Program-made: the position numbers and the translations under genes | Notes under the pieces: generated by a model | Databases searched by the model: none | What the model saw: only the letters and a program-made list of their open reading frames with translations | What the model was told of the DNA's origin: nothing | Assembly: GCA_945897915.1 (NCBI GenBank) | Contig: CAMDGB010000002.1 | Span: forward strand, 1-64,000 | Reading direction: 5' to 3' | Origin: Chryseobacterium gleum | GTDB taxonomy: Bacteria; Bacteroidota; Bacteroidia; Flavobacteriales; Flavobacteriaceae | DNA: 64,000 bases | Shown here: piece by piece, positions 17,401-25,452 of the stretch | Layout of the letters: every line of letters starts with the position of its first letter | Position numbering within the stretch: the stretch's first letter is position 1

Positions 17401-18678
17401 CAAATTAAAACCTTGAGATGATGCAGTAGCGATTTCTCTGATTGCTGGATTTAAAAAACTTCCTGCTTGTCCAATTGCAGATGGGTTGAACTTATTGTTT
17501 TTATTGTCTGTTGGAGAATTAATTGGCTCGCTAAAAAAAGTAGGGTTTAAAGCTAAATCTGTACCTACCACTTCATTATCTGGAGTTGTAGTTAATTGCG
17601 ATTCTCCTAAATCTTGTAAAGCCAATATATTTCTTAAGTTGTTATCTGTGTTTGTAACTCTGTTTTGCTTATTGGTGATCCAAACTTCAATTCTGGTAAT
17701 TTTTGCACGAGAATCGATTACTGGATAATTTCTTAAGGCATTATCATAATTATTTCTAAAATATTGCGATAAGAAATAATGCTTATCTGAATCATAATCT
17801 AGGGCAAAAAAATCAAATTCTTGAATGGTTCCGCCGCCTTGAGTAGTTATAGATTTTGATTGTGATTTTTGTTCTGAAAACACCCCTGTGAAAGTAGTTT
17901 TTCCAAATTGAAATTGTGCTTTAACTCCAAATAAACTTTGTGCCCCGCGGATTAGAGAATTTGAAATGGGAAAACTTACATTTCCAACCTCTATTTTTTG
18001 TAAAATATCATCTTCTGTTGGTGCGTAATCTAATTTTATTAAATTTTGAAAAGCAAACGTAGATTGGGTATCATAATTAATATTAACACTCAATCTGGTT
18101 CCTACTTTTCCTTGTAACCCCATAGAAATTCGTTGATTGAAATCAAAGGCGGTCGTTTTTCTATTTCTAGGCGAAAAAGAAGGATTGTCTTGTTTGGTAA
18201 ATCGGATGCCTAAATCTACTTCTACAGAACCGCTTGGTTTTACATCAATAGTATTACCTCCAAAAATGGCTTCGAAAAATTTATTGTTTACATAGAATCT
18301 TGGTAATAAGTTCTTTCTTGCTTCTTCAGAACCCGCTCTTTTTCCGTCAACTGCATTTTGTTTGTCTTGGAAATACTTTCTCATAGTTTCTTTTAAAACC
18401 ATTTTTTCGTATTCTTCTGGGGTTAAGATCAAAGGATAATTAATGTTAAAACCATCTACAGAAGCCGTGTAAATATATTTATTAGAAACAGGATCATAAG
18501 TATAGCCATCAATAATACTTTTAGGATTAGGCAAAGAAATTTGACCCAGACTATATCCTGTTTTTGTTGAATCTTGCGGTTTAACTGGCGTTGTCTGCGC
18601 GTAATTATTCGAACTTATAAACATCATAAAAATTACAATGCTTGTTCTTGAGACTTTATTTTTAAGTAATTTTTTCAA
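11482..18678 (-). CDS. sprA: Cell surface protein SprA, type IX secretion translocon
   Basis: SprA forms the giant outer-membrane barrel through which type IX secretion cargo, including gliding adhesins, crosses the outer membrane (established in Flavobacterium johnsoniae). The 2398-residue protein starts with a signal peptide (MKKLLKNKVSRTSIVIFMMF, cleaved near NNYAQ). It is rich in aromatic beta-strand repeats throughout and ends with a barrel-type C-terminus (SGFTLRYNFGN). Length and composition fit the family. A Pro/Lys-rich stretch (ATTKKAPPKPGEKV and following, near residue 1925) looks like an exposed loop. It starts 1 nt after the ruvA stop, so it is cotranscribed with ruvA, a neighbourhood shared with other Flavobacteria. 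Confidence 0.95.
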   Translation of the reverse strand: MKKLLKNKVSRTSIVIFMMFISSNNYAQTTPVKPQDSTKTGYSLGQISLPNPKSIIDGYTYDPVSNKYIYTASVDGFNINYPLILTPEEYEKMVLKETMRKYFQDKQNAVDGKRAGSEEARKNLLPRFYVNNKFFEAIFGGNTIDVKPSGSVEVDLGIRFTKQDNPSFSPRNRKTTAFDFNQRISMGLQGKVGTRLSVNINYDTQSTFAFQNLIKLDYAPTEDDILQKIEVGNVSFPISNSLIRGAQSLFGVKAQFQFGKTTFTGVFSEQKSQSKSITTQGGGTIQEFDFFALDYDSDKHYFLSQYFRNNYDNALRNYPVIDSRAKITRIEVWITNKQNRVTNTDNNLRNILALQDLGESQLTTTPDNEVVGTDLALNPTFFSEPINSPTDNKNNKFNPSAIGQAGSFLNPAIREIATASSQGFNLVSNPTSTFSEGIDYSKLENARKLATTEYTFHPQLGYISLNQKLQNDEVLAVAYQYTIGGEVYQVGEFANDGLESTTVDPAGVPTTQALLLKMLKGSLINVSEPSWDLMMKNIYQIPGGNQLQQQDFKFNILYQDPSPLNYITQSGIDALPSNVANTTLLKVFNLDKLNFTNDPQPNGDGFFDFYPGITVDSQYGRIIFTTVEPFGKHLFNKLDVTTLTEDYDTPLSYNSNQSKYVFRTLYKSTQAAALQESSKNKFKLKGSFKSSAGDGISLNAFNVPQGSVVVTAGGRVLVEGVDYTVNYQAGRVQILDPSLMASNTPINVTLENNSVFGQQTKRFYGLNVEHKFNEKFLLGATFLKMTERPFTQKADYNQESVNNTIVGLNTNFSTEVPFLTRLVNKLPNIETEAPSNLSFRGEFAYLFPNAPKAADFNGEPTSYIDDFEGSQSNIDLKSPLAWSLASTPIGFGGELNENDQVYGDKRAKLSWYNIDPIFYVNKPAGIDDNDISTNKTRRIFSQELFPNIDIPQGQTNVINTLDLTYYPKERGPYNYNPVAAANNQFPAIDAPNNWGGIMRAINTTNFEQSNVEYVQFWMMDPYFGTTTDVTNPSNTGTLTLNLGEISEDILKDGRKLYENGLPENGGSQPTYTTNWGKVPASQSLIYAFDTNEANRAVQDVGLNGLNDLEERSKHPAFAAFVDASADNYQYYLNTTGTILDRYKNYNGLEGNSPITVTDTNRGNSTVPDVEDLNRDNTMNTINAYYKFNIPVSPNPVVGQNYVSDVLTTTATVPNGNAIPVRWVQYKIPILEATAANIEGPITDFRTIRFMRMFLSGFNDEVTLRLGTLDLVRGEWRRFVYTLDALDANVSDDDTGFDVVAVNIQENANRSPIPYVAPPGVDREQLFNNNTVINQNEQSLSLRIYKKDPSNVGLGGLEENDARSVFKNVDVDMRQYKKLRMFLHAEPLKSDLGSGTDLKDDELVAFIRLGNDFTDNFYQIEMPLRVSSLSARTAEDVWLADNEIELPLALLSKIKSLNIAGDGSIVPDANGIAFLNESALGSSKSRLNIGIKGNPNFGQVRTLMIGVKNPNPSATGPLRGEVWFNELRMSEIDNKGGYAAVANLDTNIADFATFSATGRLSTIGFGALEQGPNERSREDVKQYDIVSNFNVGQILPKKWKLNLPFNYAVGEQIITPKYDPLFQDLELNEVIAAESNQDKKAEIQNRAIDYTKRTSINFIGVKKDRGDKQKQHFYDVENITLSYSFNEMLHHDYQVQNLVDQQQKTSLDYAYSFKAKSIEPFKKNKFFKKNGYYKAISDFNFNFLPSNVTFNSNITRQFNRQQFRLIDVQGIGLDPLYRRNYFFNYQYGVNFPITKSLKLNYTAANNNIVRNYFDTQNNPINDLDIWNDYWDFGTANTHNQQITANYDLPINKIPALSFIKSSYVYTGDYSWQRASDAFSTFQALDGTIYQLGNTIQNANSHKINAGLDMNMFYKYIGLTAKKQKKQPATTKKAPPKPGEKVTNTAPKQPQTEERNAFAKFGIGLLTAVKNIQVNYTESGGTLLPGYLPGLGFFGSSKPSLGFIFGDQSDIRYEAAKMGYLTNYPEFNQSFSQIKSKKLDYTARLELIPDLGIDINAERNITENYSEQYDAVAGNYQSRAPFSTGNFSISTVMIKTAFKTSDENESEIFERFRKNRYAIATRLAEAYYGTTSFPRELDGYPTGFGKNSQRVLVPAFLSAYSGLPTAKVQTGLFSNFPLPNWTLKYTGFMKMAWFKDNFKKFSIQHGYRSSYSVNAFRSNLNPSPTDTKGNLFPEIITSNVNLTEQFNPLINVSFELKNSFNVMAEVKKDRSLNMSFDNNLLTEVQGNDYTVRLGYRIKGVQINSKLADNAQGLIKSDINLKADFTLRKNMTIVRYLDYNNNQLGGGQNIWSFKLTADYSFSKNFTAIFFYDHQFSKAVISTAFPLTNIRSGFTLRYNFGN

Positions 18679-18679
18679 A

Positions 18680-19261
18680 TTATAATACTTTTAATGCTTG
18701 TTTTATTAATTCTTCCACAGTGGCTGCTGGCGAATTAACAATAATTTTTTCTACTACTTTTTCGGCGTTTTTTCTAATATATCCCAAAACTTCTAAAGCA
18801 GATAACGCTTCTTCTTTGTTTGTATTGTATGAACTTCCCGAAATTTCTTCAATTGCATATATTTTTAATACTTTATCTTTAATGTCTAAAATTACCCGTT
18901 GTGCCGTTTTTAAACCAATTCCCTTGATAGATTGCACTGTGCCAACATCATTTGCAGCAATAGCTTGAATGATTTGTTCTGGATTTAATGAGGAAAGCAT
19001 GGTTCTTGCCGTACTAGCTCCAATTCCTGAAACTGAGATTAATAATTTAAATAATTCTCGTTCTTTTTTTTCTGCGAAGCCAAATAAAGAATGTGAATCT
19101 TCTTTAACTTGTAAATACGTATATAATTTCACATTTTCGGAATCCGGAATTTGAGAATAAGTATGCAATGAAATATGAATTTCATACCCCACACCATGGC
19201 ATTCTATAACCACTTCAGTTGGCGTTTTCTCTACTAATTTTCCTTGAATATGTGAAATCAT
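18680..19261 (-). CDS. ruvA: Holliday junction DNA helicase subunit RuvA
   Basis: Binds Holliday junctions and loads the RuvB motor for branch migration. The 193-residue length is standard. It has an OB-fold N-terminus (MISHIQGKLVEKTPTEVVIE), two helix-hairpin-helix motifs (SVSGIGASTARTMLSSL and IKGIGLKTAQRVILDI) and a C-terminal UBA-like domain III (ALSALEVLGYIRKNAEKVVEKI) that contacts RuvB. It starts 5 nt after the maeB stop and is followed with a 1-nt gap by sprA. Its partner ruvB is nearby (21712) but in a separate unit beyond maeB. The spacer to maeB is part of an AAAAAGT repeat. Confidence 0.96.
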   Translation of the reverse strand: MISHIQGKLVEKTPTEVVIECHGVGYEIHISLHTYSQIPDSENVKLYTYLQVKEDSHSLFGFAEKKERELFKLLISVSGIGASTARTMLSSLNPEQIIQAIAANDVGTVQSIKGIGLKTAQRVILDIKDKVLKIYAIEEISGSSYNTNKEEALSALEVLGYIRKNAEKVVEKIIVNSPAATVEELIKQALKVL

Positions 19262-19287
19262 ACTTTTTACTTTTTACTTTTTACTTT
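19262..19287. repeat. AAAAAGT tandem repeat joining the maeB end and ruvA start
   Basis: Three to four 7-nt units (AAAAAGT on the minus strand) encode the last maeB codons (KVKSKK), contain its stop TAA, and run directly into the ruvA ATG. Same style as the other short-period spacers in this window, but here inside coding sequence. Confidence 0.75.
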
Positions 19288-21567
19288 CAGCTTATTTTTC
19301 AATTTTTCTTGCGCATCAACAACAGCAACTGCTGCCATATTTACCATTTCTTCAACACTGGCACCTAATTGAAAAATATGCACTGGTTTTTCTAATCCCA
19401 TCATAATTGGACCAATAGAAACTACTTTATCTAATTCTTTTAGCATTTTGTAGGTAATATTTGCAGCATCTAGATTTGGAAAAATCAGCGTATTTACTTT
19501 TTTATTGGCCAATTTAGAAAACGGAAATTTGCTTTTTAGCATGTCTGCATTTAACGCAAAATCGGTTTGAATTTCTCCATCAACAATTAAATCGGGATAA
19601 TTTTCGTGCAAAATTTTAACTGCTTGTCTTACTTTAATTGGGCTTTCGTGAGAAGAAGAACCAAAATTAGAAAACGAAATCATAGCAATAACAGGTTCTA
19701 TACCAAATAATCGAACGGTTTTAGCTGTCATTAAAGCAATTTTAGCTAACTCTTCTGCAGAAGGATTTGGATTGATAGCAGTATCTGACAAAAATAATGG
19801 GCCACGCTTGGTGTTCATAATGTTTGTAGTGGCAATTCTTGACACACCTTGTTGCTTGGCAATTAATTCCATCACGGGTTTTACCACATTTGGATAACTT
19901 CGCGAATATCCCGTAACCATACAATCTGCATCACCGGCATTTACCATCATTGAAGCAAAGTAATTGCGTTCACGCATCCATTTTTGGGCATCTAACAAAG
20001 AAGTTCCTCTACGCTGTCTGGTTTTCCAGAAATATTGTGCGTATTTTTCTCTGGTTTTATTTTCGTCTTTAGATTTTGGATCGATGATTTTTAAATCGGC
20101 TTCAAATCCAATTTCTTCTTTTAATTCTTGAATAATTTCTACATTGCCTAACAAAATTGGAATCCCAATGCCTTCTTCGTGAACAATTTGTGCCGCTTTT
20201 AAAACATCTAAATGATCGGCTTCTGCAAAAACAATTGTTTTAGGTTCGGTTTTAGCTCTATTTGTAAGTAATTTTACTATTTTATTATCGTTACCTAAGC
20301 GTTCTTCTAAATCGCTTGCGTATTTTTCCCAATCTGTAATTTCTATATCGGCCACACCACTTTCCATAGCCGCTTTTGCAACAGCAGGAGAAATTGTAGA
20401 GATTAATCTCGGATCAAAAGGTTTTGGAATGATGTAATCTTTTCCGAAAACCAACTTCTTTTCGCCGTAAGCAATGTTCACTTGTTCTGGAACTGGTGAT
20501 TTGGCTAATTCTGCCAAAGCTCTAACGGCTGCCATTTTCATAGCTTCATTAATTTTTCTGGCTCTAACATCTAAAGCGCCTCTAAAAATATAAGGAAATC
20601 CTAGAACATTATTTACTTGATTTGGATAATCAGAACGACCTGTAGCCATAATGATATCTTCACGAGTATTTATCGCAACGTTATAATCGATTTCAGGAAC
20701 TGGATTCGCCATAGCAAACACAATTGGATTGGCTGCCATGGATAGTAACATCTCTGGTTTTAATATATTTCCAACCGATAATCCTAAAAACATATCGGCA
20801 TCTTTAATAATTTCAGATAAAGAAGCTGGATCACATGATTTTGCATAACGCATTTGCAATTCGGAAACATCGTCTCTGCAAGTGGTTAATAAACCATTTA
20901 CGTCAAACATGTAAAGATTTTCGGGTTTTACACCTAACAATACATATAAATTTGCACAAGCCAATGCTGCTGAACCAGCTCCAGAAACTACTACTTTTAT
21001 TTTAGCGATGTCTTTTTCTGCAATTTCTAAAGCATTTAAAAGTGCGGCTGACGAAATGATTGCCGTTCCATGTTGGTCGTCATGCATTACGGGAATGTTT
21101 AATTCGGCTACCAATCTTCGCTCAATTTCAAACGATTCTGGGGCTTTTATATCTTCTAAATTAATTCCTCCGAAAGTTGGCGCAATGGCTTTTACGGTTT
21201 CAACAAATTTATCAATATCTGTGGCATCTACCTCTATATCAAAAACATCTATATCAGAAAATATTTTAAACAGTAAAGCCTTTCCTTCCATTACGGGCTT
21301 AGAGGCTTCTGGACCAATATCGCCTAAGCCTAACACAGCGGTTCCATTGGTAATTACAGCAACTAAATTTCCTTTAGCCGTATATTTATAAACGTTATTT
21401 ACATCTTTTGCAATTTCCAAACATGGCTCTGCCACCCCTGGCGAATAAGCCAAAGACAAATCACGTTGTGTAGCATATTTTTTTGTGGGTACCACCTGGA
21501 TTTTTCCTGGTGTCGGTTTGGCGTGGTATAGTAAAGCTTCTCTTCTTTTATTGTTATCTGTAGACAT
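19267..21567 (-). CDS. maeB: NADP-dependent malic enzyme with phosphotransacetylase-like domain
   Basis: Oxidative decarboxylation of malate to pyruvate with NADP. 766 residues, the usual MaeB length. Malic N-terminal domain (about 15-150, LAYSPGVAEPCLEIAKDV), NAD(P)-binding domain (VVSGAGSAALACANLYVLLG near 190-209) and a C-terminal phosphotransacetylase-like domain (about 430-750) that is regulatory rather than catalytic in characterised MaeB proteins. It has a strong promoter box (TATCTTTG, 21591-21598) and is the first gene of the maeB-ruvA-sprA unit. Its C-terminal KVKSKK is encoded by a short tandem repeat and is likely variable between strains. Confidence 0.95.
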   Translation of the reverse strand: MSTDNNKRREALLYHAKPTPGKIQVVPTKKYATQRDLSLAYSPGVAEPCLEIAKDVNNVYKYTAKGNLVAVITNGTAVLGLGDIGPEASKPVMEGKALLFKIFSDIDVFDIEVDATDIDKFVETVKAIAPTFGGINLEDIKAPESFEIERRLVAELNIPVMHDDQHGTAIISSAALLNALEIAEKDIAKIKVVVSGAGSAALACANLYVLLGVKPENLYMFDVNGLLTTCRDDVSELQMRYAKSCDPASLSEIIKDADMFLGLSVGNILKPEMLLSMAANPIVFAMANPVPEIDYNVAINTREDIIMATGRSDYPNQVNNVLGFPYIFRGALDVRARKINEAMKMAAVRALAELAKSPVPEQVNIAYGEKKLVFGKDYIIPKPFDPRLISTISPAVAKAAMESGVADIEITDWEKYASDLEERLGNDNKIVKLLTNRAKTEPKTIVFAEADHLDVLKAAQIVHEEGIGIPILLGNVEIIQELKEEIGFEADLKIIDPKSKDENKTREKYAQYFWKTRQRRGTSLLDAQKWMRERNYFASMMVNAGDADCMVTGYSRSYPNVVKPVMELIAKQQGVSRIATTNIMNTKRGPLFLSDTAINPNPSAEELAKIALMTAKTVRLFGIEPVIAMISFSNFGSSSHESPIKVRQAVKILHENYPDLIVDGEIQTDFALNADMLKSKFPFSKLANKKVNTLIFPNLDAANITYKMLKELDKVVSIGPIMMGLEKPVHIFQLGASVEEMVNMAAVAVVDAQEKLKNKLKVKSKK

Positions 21568-21590
21568 ATATAATCATTTGCATCAACTCA

Positions 21591-21598
21591 CAAAGATA
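21591..21598 (-). promoter_or_regulatory. maeB promoter: TATCTTTG with TTG at -33
   Basis: Perfect TAnnTTTG on the minus strand with TTG at 21617-21619, spacing 18 nt, close to the Flavobacterium consensus. The ATG is at 21567. Confidence 0.7.
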
Positions 21599-21711
21599 AA
21601 ATAAGCATTGAAATAACAATAAAGATTGACTAAAAAGTTATAAATTCTTTGATTTTTTTATTAATTGGCCTAAAAAAGCTTTTCCAAAAGGTACAGTTTT
21701 TAAAATAAAAC

Positions 21712-22734
21712 TTAAAAAAGTTCCCCTTTATTAGGCCCTTTTATTCTTCCTAAATGTTTATATGCTTTTTCGGTAGCTTCACGGCCTCTTGGTGTTCGCA
21801 TTAAAAAACCTTCTTGGATTAAAAAAGGTTCGTATACTTCTTCAATAGTTTCTCCGTTTTCTGATACTGCAGTGGCTAAAGTGGTTAACCCTACTGGTCC
21901 GCCTTTGAATTTGTCAATTAAAGTCGTTAAAATTTTATTGTCCATTTCGTCTAAACCATTGGCATCTACATTTAGGGCTTTTAAGGCGTAACGGGCTATT
22001 TCTATATCAATACTTCCGTTTCCTTTTATTTGTGCAAAATCTCTAACTCTTCTTAATAAAGCATTAGCAATACGAGGTGTGCCTCTACTTCTTCCAGCAA
22101 TTTCTATAGCAGCTTCTATATCAATAGGCACTTTTAATATTCCGGAACTTCTTTCGATAATAGTGGCTAATAATTCGGTATTATAATAATGTAAACGACT
22201 TTGGATTCCGAAACGCGCGCGCATTGGAGCGGTTAACAAACCAGAACGTGTAGTGGCGCCAACTAAGGTAAACGGATTTAAATTAATTTGTACCGAACGG
22301 GCATTCGGACCCGACTCAATCATAATATCAATTTTATAATCTTCCATAGCAGAATACAAATATTCTTCAACTATTGGCGATAAACGATGTATTTCATCAA
22401 TGAACAACACATCACGCTCTTCTAAATTGGTTAACAAACCAGCTAAATCGCCTGGTTTATCTAATACAGGACCCGATGTAATTTTGATTCCTACACCCAA
22501 TTCGTTAGCTAAAATACTTGCCAAAGTGGTTTTCCCCAATCCTGGAGGACCATGAAAAAGTGCATGATCAAGCGCTTCACCTCGCTGATTTGCTGCGGCC
22601 ACAAATACTTTTAAATTTTCAAGCACATGATCTTGTCCCGCAAAATCATCAAAACTTAGCGGTCGTAGTGCCTTTTCAATATCTAATTCTTGTGGCGTAA
22701 AACGCTCTTTGTTGGGATCTAAATTTTCATTCAT
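21712..22734 (-). CDS. ruvB: Holliday junction branch migration ATPase RuvB
   Basis: AAA+ motor of the RuvABC resolvasome. Walker [13 protein letters not shown], Walker [11 protein letters not shown], sensor 1 region [20 protein letters not shown] and the C-terminal winged-helix DNA-binding domain ([20 protein letters not shown]) are all present. The frame could start 16 codons earlier, but the TATATTTG promoter box at 22739-22746 lies between that ATG and the one at 22734. The latter gives [20 protein letters not shown] (340 residues, normal). The promoter is so close that the mRNA is probably leaderless or nearly so. Single-gene unit, divergent from the DUF4286 gene. Confidence 0.96.
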   Translation of the reverse strand: MNENLDPNKERFTPQELDIEKALRPLSFDDFAGQDHVLENLKVFVAAANQRGEALDHALFHGPPGLGKTTLASILANELGVGIKITSGPVLDKPGDLAGLLTNLEERDVLFIDEIHRLSPIVEEYLYSAMEDYKIDIMIESGPNARSVQINLNPFTLVGATTRSGLLTAPMRARFGIQSRLHYYNTELLATIIERSSGILKVPIDIEAAIEIAGRSRGTPRIANALLRRVRDFAQIKGNGSIDIEIARYALKALNVDANGLDEMDNKILTTLIDKFKGGPVGLTTLATAVSENGETIEEVYEPFLIQEGFLMRTPRGREATEKAYKHLGRIKGPNKGELF

Positions 22735-22738
22735 CTTA

Positions 22739-22746
22739 CAAATATA
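22739..22746 (-). promoter_or_regulatory. ruvB -7 box TATATTTG abutting the start codon
   Basis: TAnnTTTG on the minus strand ends only 4 nt before the ruvB ATG (22734). The expected transcription start is at or within a few nt of the A of the ATG. Confidence 0.6.
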
Positions 22747-22844
22747 ATATTTAGTTGGGAGTTTTTTTGTTTTTAACCACATAGAAATTAATCTTGATTT
22801 TTTTGAAATTAGTATTGATATTGATTTTTTGCCAGTGAAAAAAG

Positions 22845-22852
22845 TATCTTTG
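22845..22852 (+). promoter_or_regulatory. -7 box TATCTTTG for the DUF4286 gene
   Basis: Perfect TAnnTTTG with TTG at 22821-22823 (21-nt spacing), 15 nt upstream of the ATG at 22868. Confidence 0.65.
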
Positions 22853-22867
22853 TAAAAAATTAAGCAA

Positions 22868-23194
22868 ATGATTATTTATAATGTTACCATAAATATTGAC
22901 GACAGTGTGCACAACCAATGGTTAAATTGGTTAAAAACAAAACATATTGGTGCCGTTTTAGCCACTGGCTGTTTTTATAAAGCGAAACTTTCAAAAGTTT
23001 TAGTGGAAGAAGAAATGGGAGGCACTACTTATTCCATACAATATTCCGCAGAAAGTAAAGAAAAACTTCAAAATTATTACAACACTTTTGCGCCGAAATT
23101 AAGAGAAGAAGGTCTGCGTTTGTTTGGTGATAAAATGTTGGCTTTTAGAACAGAATTAGAAGTATTAAACGAGTTTTATAATAATGAAAACTAG
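22868..23194 (+). CDS. DUF4286 family protein
   Basis: Small cytoplasmic protein of 108 residues with the DUF4286 pattern: [20 protein letters not shown] start, [17 protein letters not shown] in the middle, and the C-terminal [15 protein letters not shown]. It looks like a ferredoxin-like alpha/beta domain. Function unknown. It has its own promoter and precedes rsmA by 53 bp of short-period repeat; the gene pair DUF4286-rsmA-mgtE is codirectional and probably forms one unit. Confidence 0.85.
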   Translation: MIIYNVTINIDDSVHNQWLNWLKTKHIGAVLATGCFYKAKLSKVLVEEEMGGTTYSIQYSAESKEKLQNYYNTFAPKLREEGLRLFGDKMLAFRTELEVLNEFYNNEN

Positions 23195-23230
23195 TCAATT
23201 TACGATTTACGAATTTTGATTTACGATTTT
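23195..23230. repeat. TTTACGA short-period repeat between DUF4286 and rsmA
   Basis: CAATTTACGATTTACGAA followed by TTTTGATTTACGATTTT: three imperfect copies of GATTTACGA. It fills most of the 53-bp spacer directly after the DUF4286 stop. Confidence 0.7.
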
Positions 23231-23247
23231 AAAATAAATAAATAAAA

Positions 23248-24024
23248 ATGTCAGTTAAAGCAAAAAAACATTTAGGTCAGCATTTTCTTAAAGATGAAAG
23301 TATTGCGCAGCAAATTGCCGATTCGTTGGTAGGTTCTAACTACAAAAAAGTGTTAGAAATTGGTCCCGGAATGGGGGTTTTAACTAAATATTTATTAGAA
23401 AAACCCTACGAAACTTATGTTGTAGAAATTGACAAGGAATCCGTAACCTATTTAGAAGCCAATTATTTAAAATTAGCCAACAAGATTTTTTCTTTAGATT
23501 TTTTGCGTCACGATTGGCAAACTGCTTTTAAAGATGAGCAATTTGCTATAATTGGGAACTTCCCTTACAATATTTCCACGCAAATTGTGTTTAAAACTTT
23601 AGAACTGCGCCAATTTATTCCAGAATTTTCAGGAATGTTTCAAAAAGAAGTAGCGGAACGAATTTGTAGTAAAAAAGGCAGCAAAGTATATGGCATTTTA
23701 TCCGTTTTGGCACAAGCATTTTATGAAGTAGAATACTTATTTACGGTACCGCCAACGGTTTTTAATCCACCACCAAAAGTAGATTCAGGTGTGATGCGTA
23801 TGACGCGAAAAGAAAATTACGATTTGCCTTGCGATGAAAAATTATTGTTTAAAGTGGTAAAAACCGCATTTCAACAAAGAAGAAAAACATTAAGAAATAG
23901 TTTAAAAAGTTTAAATTTATCCGATAAATTACAAGAAGATACTATCTTTGCACAAAGACCAGAACAATTATCTGTAGAAGAATTTATTTCTTTAACACAA
24001 AAAATAGCGGCAGATGGAATTTAA
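23248..24024 (+). CDS. rsmA: 16S rRNA (adenine1518/1519-N6) dimethyltransferase RsmA/KsgA
   Basis: Dimethylates two adjacent adenines in helix 45 of 16S rRNA late in 30S assembly, and is the target whose loss gives kasugamycin resistance. 258 residues, full length. N-terminal [14 protein letters not shown]-binding motif [16 protein letters not shown] and catalytic motif IV NFPYNIS are present. The 3' end overlaps mgtE by 11 nt, giving translational coupling. Confidence 0.96.
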   Translation: MSVKAKKHLGQHFLKDESIAQQIADSLVGSNYKKVLEIGPGMGVLTKYLLEKPYETYVVEIDKESVTYLEANYLKLANKIFSLDFLRHDWQTAFKDEQFAIIGNFPYNISTQIVFKTLELRQFIPEFSGMFQKEVAERICSKKGSKVYGILSVLAQAFYEVEYLFTVPPTVFNPPPKVDSGVMRMTRKENYDLPCDEKLLFKVVKTAFQQRRKTLRNSLKSLNLSDKLQEDTIFAQRPEQLSVEEFISLTQKIAADGI

Positions 24025-25366
24025 AATCAGTAAAGAACTTATCACGCAAATTGAAAATTTAATTCAGCAAAATAATATTGTTGATTTGGAAAGCATTTTG
24101 CATGACATTCACTTTGCTGATATTGCTGAAATTATGAATGATTTGGATACGTCCGAAGCCATTTATATTTTCAACTTATTAGATTCTGAAATTACTGCTG
24201 AAATATTACTTGAACTTGATGAAGAAGTTCGTGAAACTATTTTAAGTACATTATCTGCAAAAGAAATTGCCGAAGAGCTTGATGAATTAGATACCGATGA
24301 TGCGGCAGATATTATTGCCGAATTGCCTCAATCTAAAAAAGCACAGGTAATTTCAGAACTTGAAGATGTAGAGCACGCCAAAGATATTGTTGACCTTTTA
24401 CGATATGATGAAAATACCGCAGGTGGTATTATGGCGAAAGAATTAGTAAGAGTAAACGAAAACTGGAACGTATTAACTTGCGTGAAAGAAATGCGTCTTC
24501 AGGCAGAAAATGTTACTCGAGTACACTCGATTTATGTGGTAGATGATGAAGACCATTTGAAAGGACGTTTGTCGTTAAAAGATTTATTGACCACTTCTAC
24601 CAAAACACAAATTAGCGACATTTACATTAAAAAAGTGGATTACGTTCGTGTGGAAACTAAAGATGTAGAAGTAGCCCGAATTATGCAGAAATATGACTTG
24701 GAAGCCATTCCTGTTGTAGATGAATTAGGTAGATTAGTGGGTCGTATTACAATTGACGATATTATTGATATTATAAAAGAAGAAGCTGATAAAGATTACC
24801 AGTTAGCTGCCGGTATCTCGCAAGACGTTGAGGCAGATGACAGCATTTTGGAATTAACCAAAGCACGTTTGCCGTGGTTGGTTTTGGCATTATTTGGTGG
24901 GTTTATTTCCGTAAAAGTCTTAGGTATTTTTGAACCTATGATGGAAAGCCACAGAATGTTGTTATTTTTTACGCCACTTATTGCTGCTATGGCTGGAAAT
25001 GTTGGGGTACAATCGAGTGCCATTGTGGTACAAGGTTTAGCAAACAATTCCATTACAGGAAGTTTATGGAATCGATTACTTAAAGAATTATCGTTAAGTT
25101 TATTAAACGGAAGTATTTTAGCTGGGATTTTAATACTTGGAAGTCATTTTCTTCTTGGTTACGAATTTATTATTGGCATTACAGTTTCTATAGCGCTATT
25201 GAGTGTAATTGTAATTGCCTCATTAATTGGAACATTTATTCCGATAGTCTTAGATAAATATGGTGTGGATCCTGCTTTAGCGACCGGACCTTTTATTACA
25301 ACCAGTAATGACATTATAGGAATTATTATTTATTTTACTATTGCTAAATTAGTATTGGGAATTTAG
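24014..25366 (+). CDS. mgtE: Magnesium transporter MgtE
   Basis: Mg2+ channel of the inner membrane, gated by cytosolic Mg2+. 450 residues with the canonical layout: N-terminal acidic helical domain (about 1-130, [20 protein letters not shown]), tandem CBS domains (about 135-255, [20 protein letters not shown] and [20 protein letters not shown]), a plug helix, and five TM helices (about 285-450) with the pore-region [20 protein letters not shown]. It starts inside rsmA (11-nt overlap) and ends before a bidirectional terminator shared with coxA. Confidence 0.95.
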   Translation: MEFKISKELITQIENLIQQNNIVDLESILHDIHFADIAEIMNDLDTSEAIYIFNLLDSEITAEILLELDEEVRETILSTLSAKEIAEELDELDTDDAADIIAELPQSKKAQVISELEDVEHAKDIVDLLRYDENTAGGIMAKELVRVNENWNVLTCVKEMRLQAENVTRVHSIYVVDDEDHLKGRLSLKDLLTTSTKTQISDIYIKKVDYVRVETKDVEVARIMQKYDLEAIPVVDELGRLVGRITIDDIIDIIKEEADKDYQLAAGISQDVEADDSILELTKARLPWLVLALFGGFISVKVLGIFEPMMESHRMLLFFTPLIAAMAGNVGVQSSAIVVQGLANNSITGSLWNRLLKELSLSLLNGSILAGILILGSHFLLGYEFIIGITVSIALLSVIVIASLIGTFIPIVLDKYGVDPALATGPFITTSNDIIGIIIYFTIAKLVLGI

Positions 25367-25410
25367 ATTTACTTTTCAGAATACATAATATAAATTCATA
25401 ATTACATATA

Positions 25411-25446
25411 CAAAAAAAGTCCTAATTTTCATTAGGACTTTTTTTG
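25411..25446. terminator. Bidirectional terminator between mgtE and coxA
   Basis: 15-bp arms: 25412-25426 (AAAAAAAGTCCTAAT) pairs with 25431-25445; the loop is TTTC on plus and GAAA on minus. A and T tracts on both sides serve both converging genes. Confidence 0.88.
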
Positions 25447-25452
25447 TATATT

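Noticed and set aside
21008..21391. 127-codon plus-strand frame inside maeB
   Set aside because: Antisense shadow of a conserved catalytic region; no independent evidence.
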